Assembly: GCA_017163975.1 (NCBI GenBank)
Contig: JAFFSR010000301.1
Coordinates: forward strand, 2,089,001-2,153,000
Origin: Anastatus disparis
Lineage: Eukaryota > Arthropoda > Insecta > Hymenoptera > Eupelmidae
Length of the DNA stretch: 64,000 nt
Direction: 5' to 3'
Part shown: positions 63,667 to 64,000 of the stretch, piece by piece
How the letters are laid out: each line of letters begins with the position of its first letter
How positions within the stretch are numbered: position 1 is the first letter of the stretch
The notes under the pieces: generated by a model
What the model was told of the DNA's origin: nothing
The model's database searches: none
What the model saw: only the letters and a program-made list of their open reading frames with translations
Made by a program: the position numbers and the translations under genes

Positions 63667-64000
63667 TGTAACGAATCCCTTTTCAACGCTCTATCTTCCT
63701 TTATTATCTTTTTTCTCTCTCTTCGCTTAATGCGCGATCGACGCGCCAGCACTTTCGATTCGCTCTGCTAGTCTACGGATCTCCCCATCTCTCTTACTAC
63801 TTATATTTTTCTTATTCTTCTCTCTTGTACCTCTTCTTCTTGAATCATTGACTCCTAGCGCACGCACAGTCGTTGCTAGGTATTGGTGTATATGTAGTCG
63901 CTCAACTGGCTGCTACAGCAGCACCGATGTTCATATACAGTTTCTATCCATGTGCGTGTAATGGCCGCTGCGCGCGTCTGCTATACATGTATCGTCGTCT
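63667..64000 (+). repeat. possible LTR edge cut by the window end
   Basis: A purine run aaaagaaaaggat (63655-63666) directly precedes TGTAACGAATCCC. The arrangement equals the polypurine tract/LTR junction of element A (ggaagggat then TGTAACATGG). The sequence beyond is GC-richer and has no second copy in the window, so this is a suggestion only. Confidence 0.3.

Noticed and set aside
1..64000. CRISPR array, integron, prophage or bacterial operon
   Set aside because: No regularly spaced identical repeats with unique spacers, no ribosome-binding-site-spaced gene runs, and the coding content is that of animal transposons.

Overview
This window looks like a piece of an AT-rich animal genome, most likely an insect. 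The evidence is spliced transposon genes, tRNA-derived SINEs, non-LTR (jockey/CR1-like) fragments, Ty3/gypsy LTR elements, an ISL2EU (THAP plus YqaJ) transposon, a CENPB-type (Tc5/pogo-like) transposon and many hairpin MITEs. I found no convincing host gene. Essentially every recognisable open reading frame belongs to a mobile element, and most are broken by stops, frameshifts or later insertions. All family calls come from reading motifs and aligning by eye; no database search was run.

Layout. 1-5.7 kb: decayed fragments (a Mutator-like transposase on +, a gypsy gag/protease/RT remnant on - that ends in a perfect 31-bp snap-back palindrome). 5.7-7.7 kb: a 2-kb foldback element with 3-bp duplications (GAA) and a 233-bp piggyBac-like MITE (TTAA) in its left arm. 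7.7-11.4 kb: a nearly intact ISL2EU element (TCGCGATTATAC termini, AT duplication) with two convergent spliced genes, a SWIM/YqaJ nuclease and a THAP-DDE transposase. 12.0-30.3 kb: one DNA transposon with 49-bp inverted repeats and TAA duplications. Its CENPB/DDE transposase is cut by a 12.6-kb gypsy element (ATAT duplication), a SINE and a hairpin MITE. The gypsy element itself carries a hairpin MITE, an inverted LTR fragment with a 153-bp flanking duplication, and a zinc-knuckle ORF downstream of integrase. 31.2-36.7 kb: a foldback element interrupted by a TA-flanked element (with its own SINE) and a LINE 3' end. 37.4-44.3 kb: gypsy RNase H and jockey-type ORF1/endonuclease remnants broken up by hairpin MITEs and a large inverted repeat. 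46.0-57.3 kb: a second gypsy element (336-bp LTRs differing at about 6 sites, GTAA duplication). Its Pol reads protease-RT-RNase H-long charged linker-OTU cysteine protease-GPY/F-like tail, and I can find no integrase zinc finger or DDE core. 58.1-59.9 kb: a CACTA-ended element with an EnSpm-like remnant. 60.3-61.6 kb: tandem repeats interrupted by a young hairpin MITE. 62.3-64 kb: unassigned, perhaps the edge of another LTR element.

Two observations stand out. The first is the OTU-bearing, apparently integrase-less gypsy Pol. The second is a family of almost fully palindromic TTAA-flanked hairpins of about 375-390 bp (six complete copies and one half copy), several of them sitting inside coding sequence of other elements.
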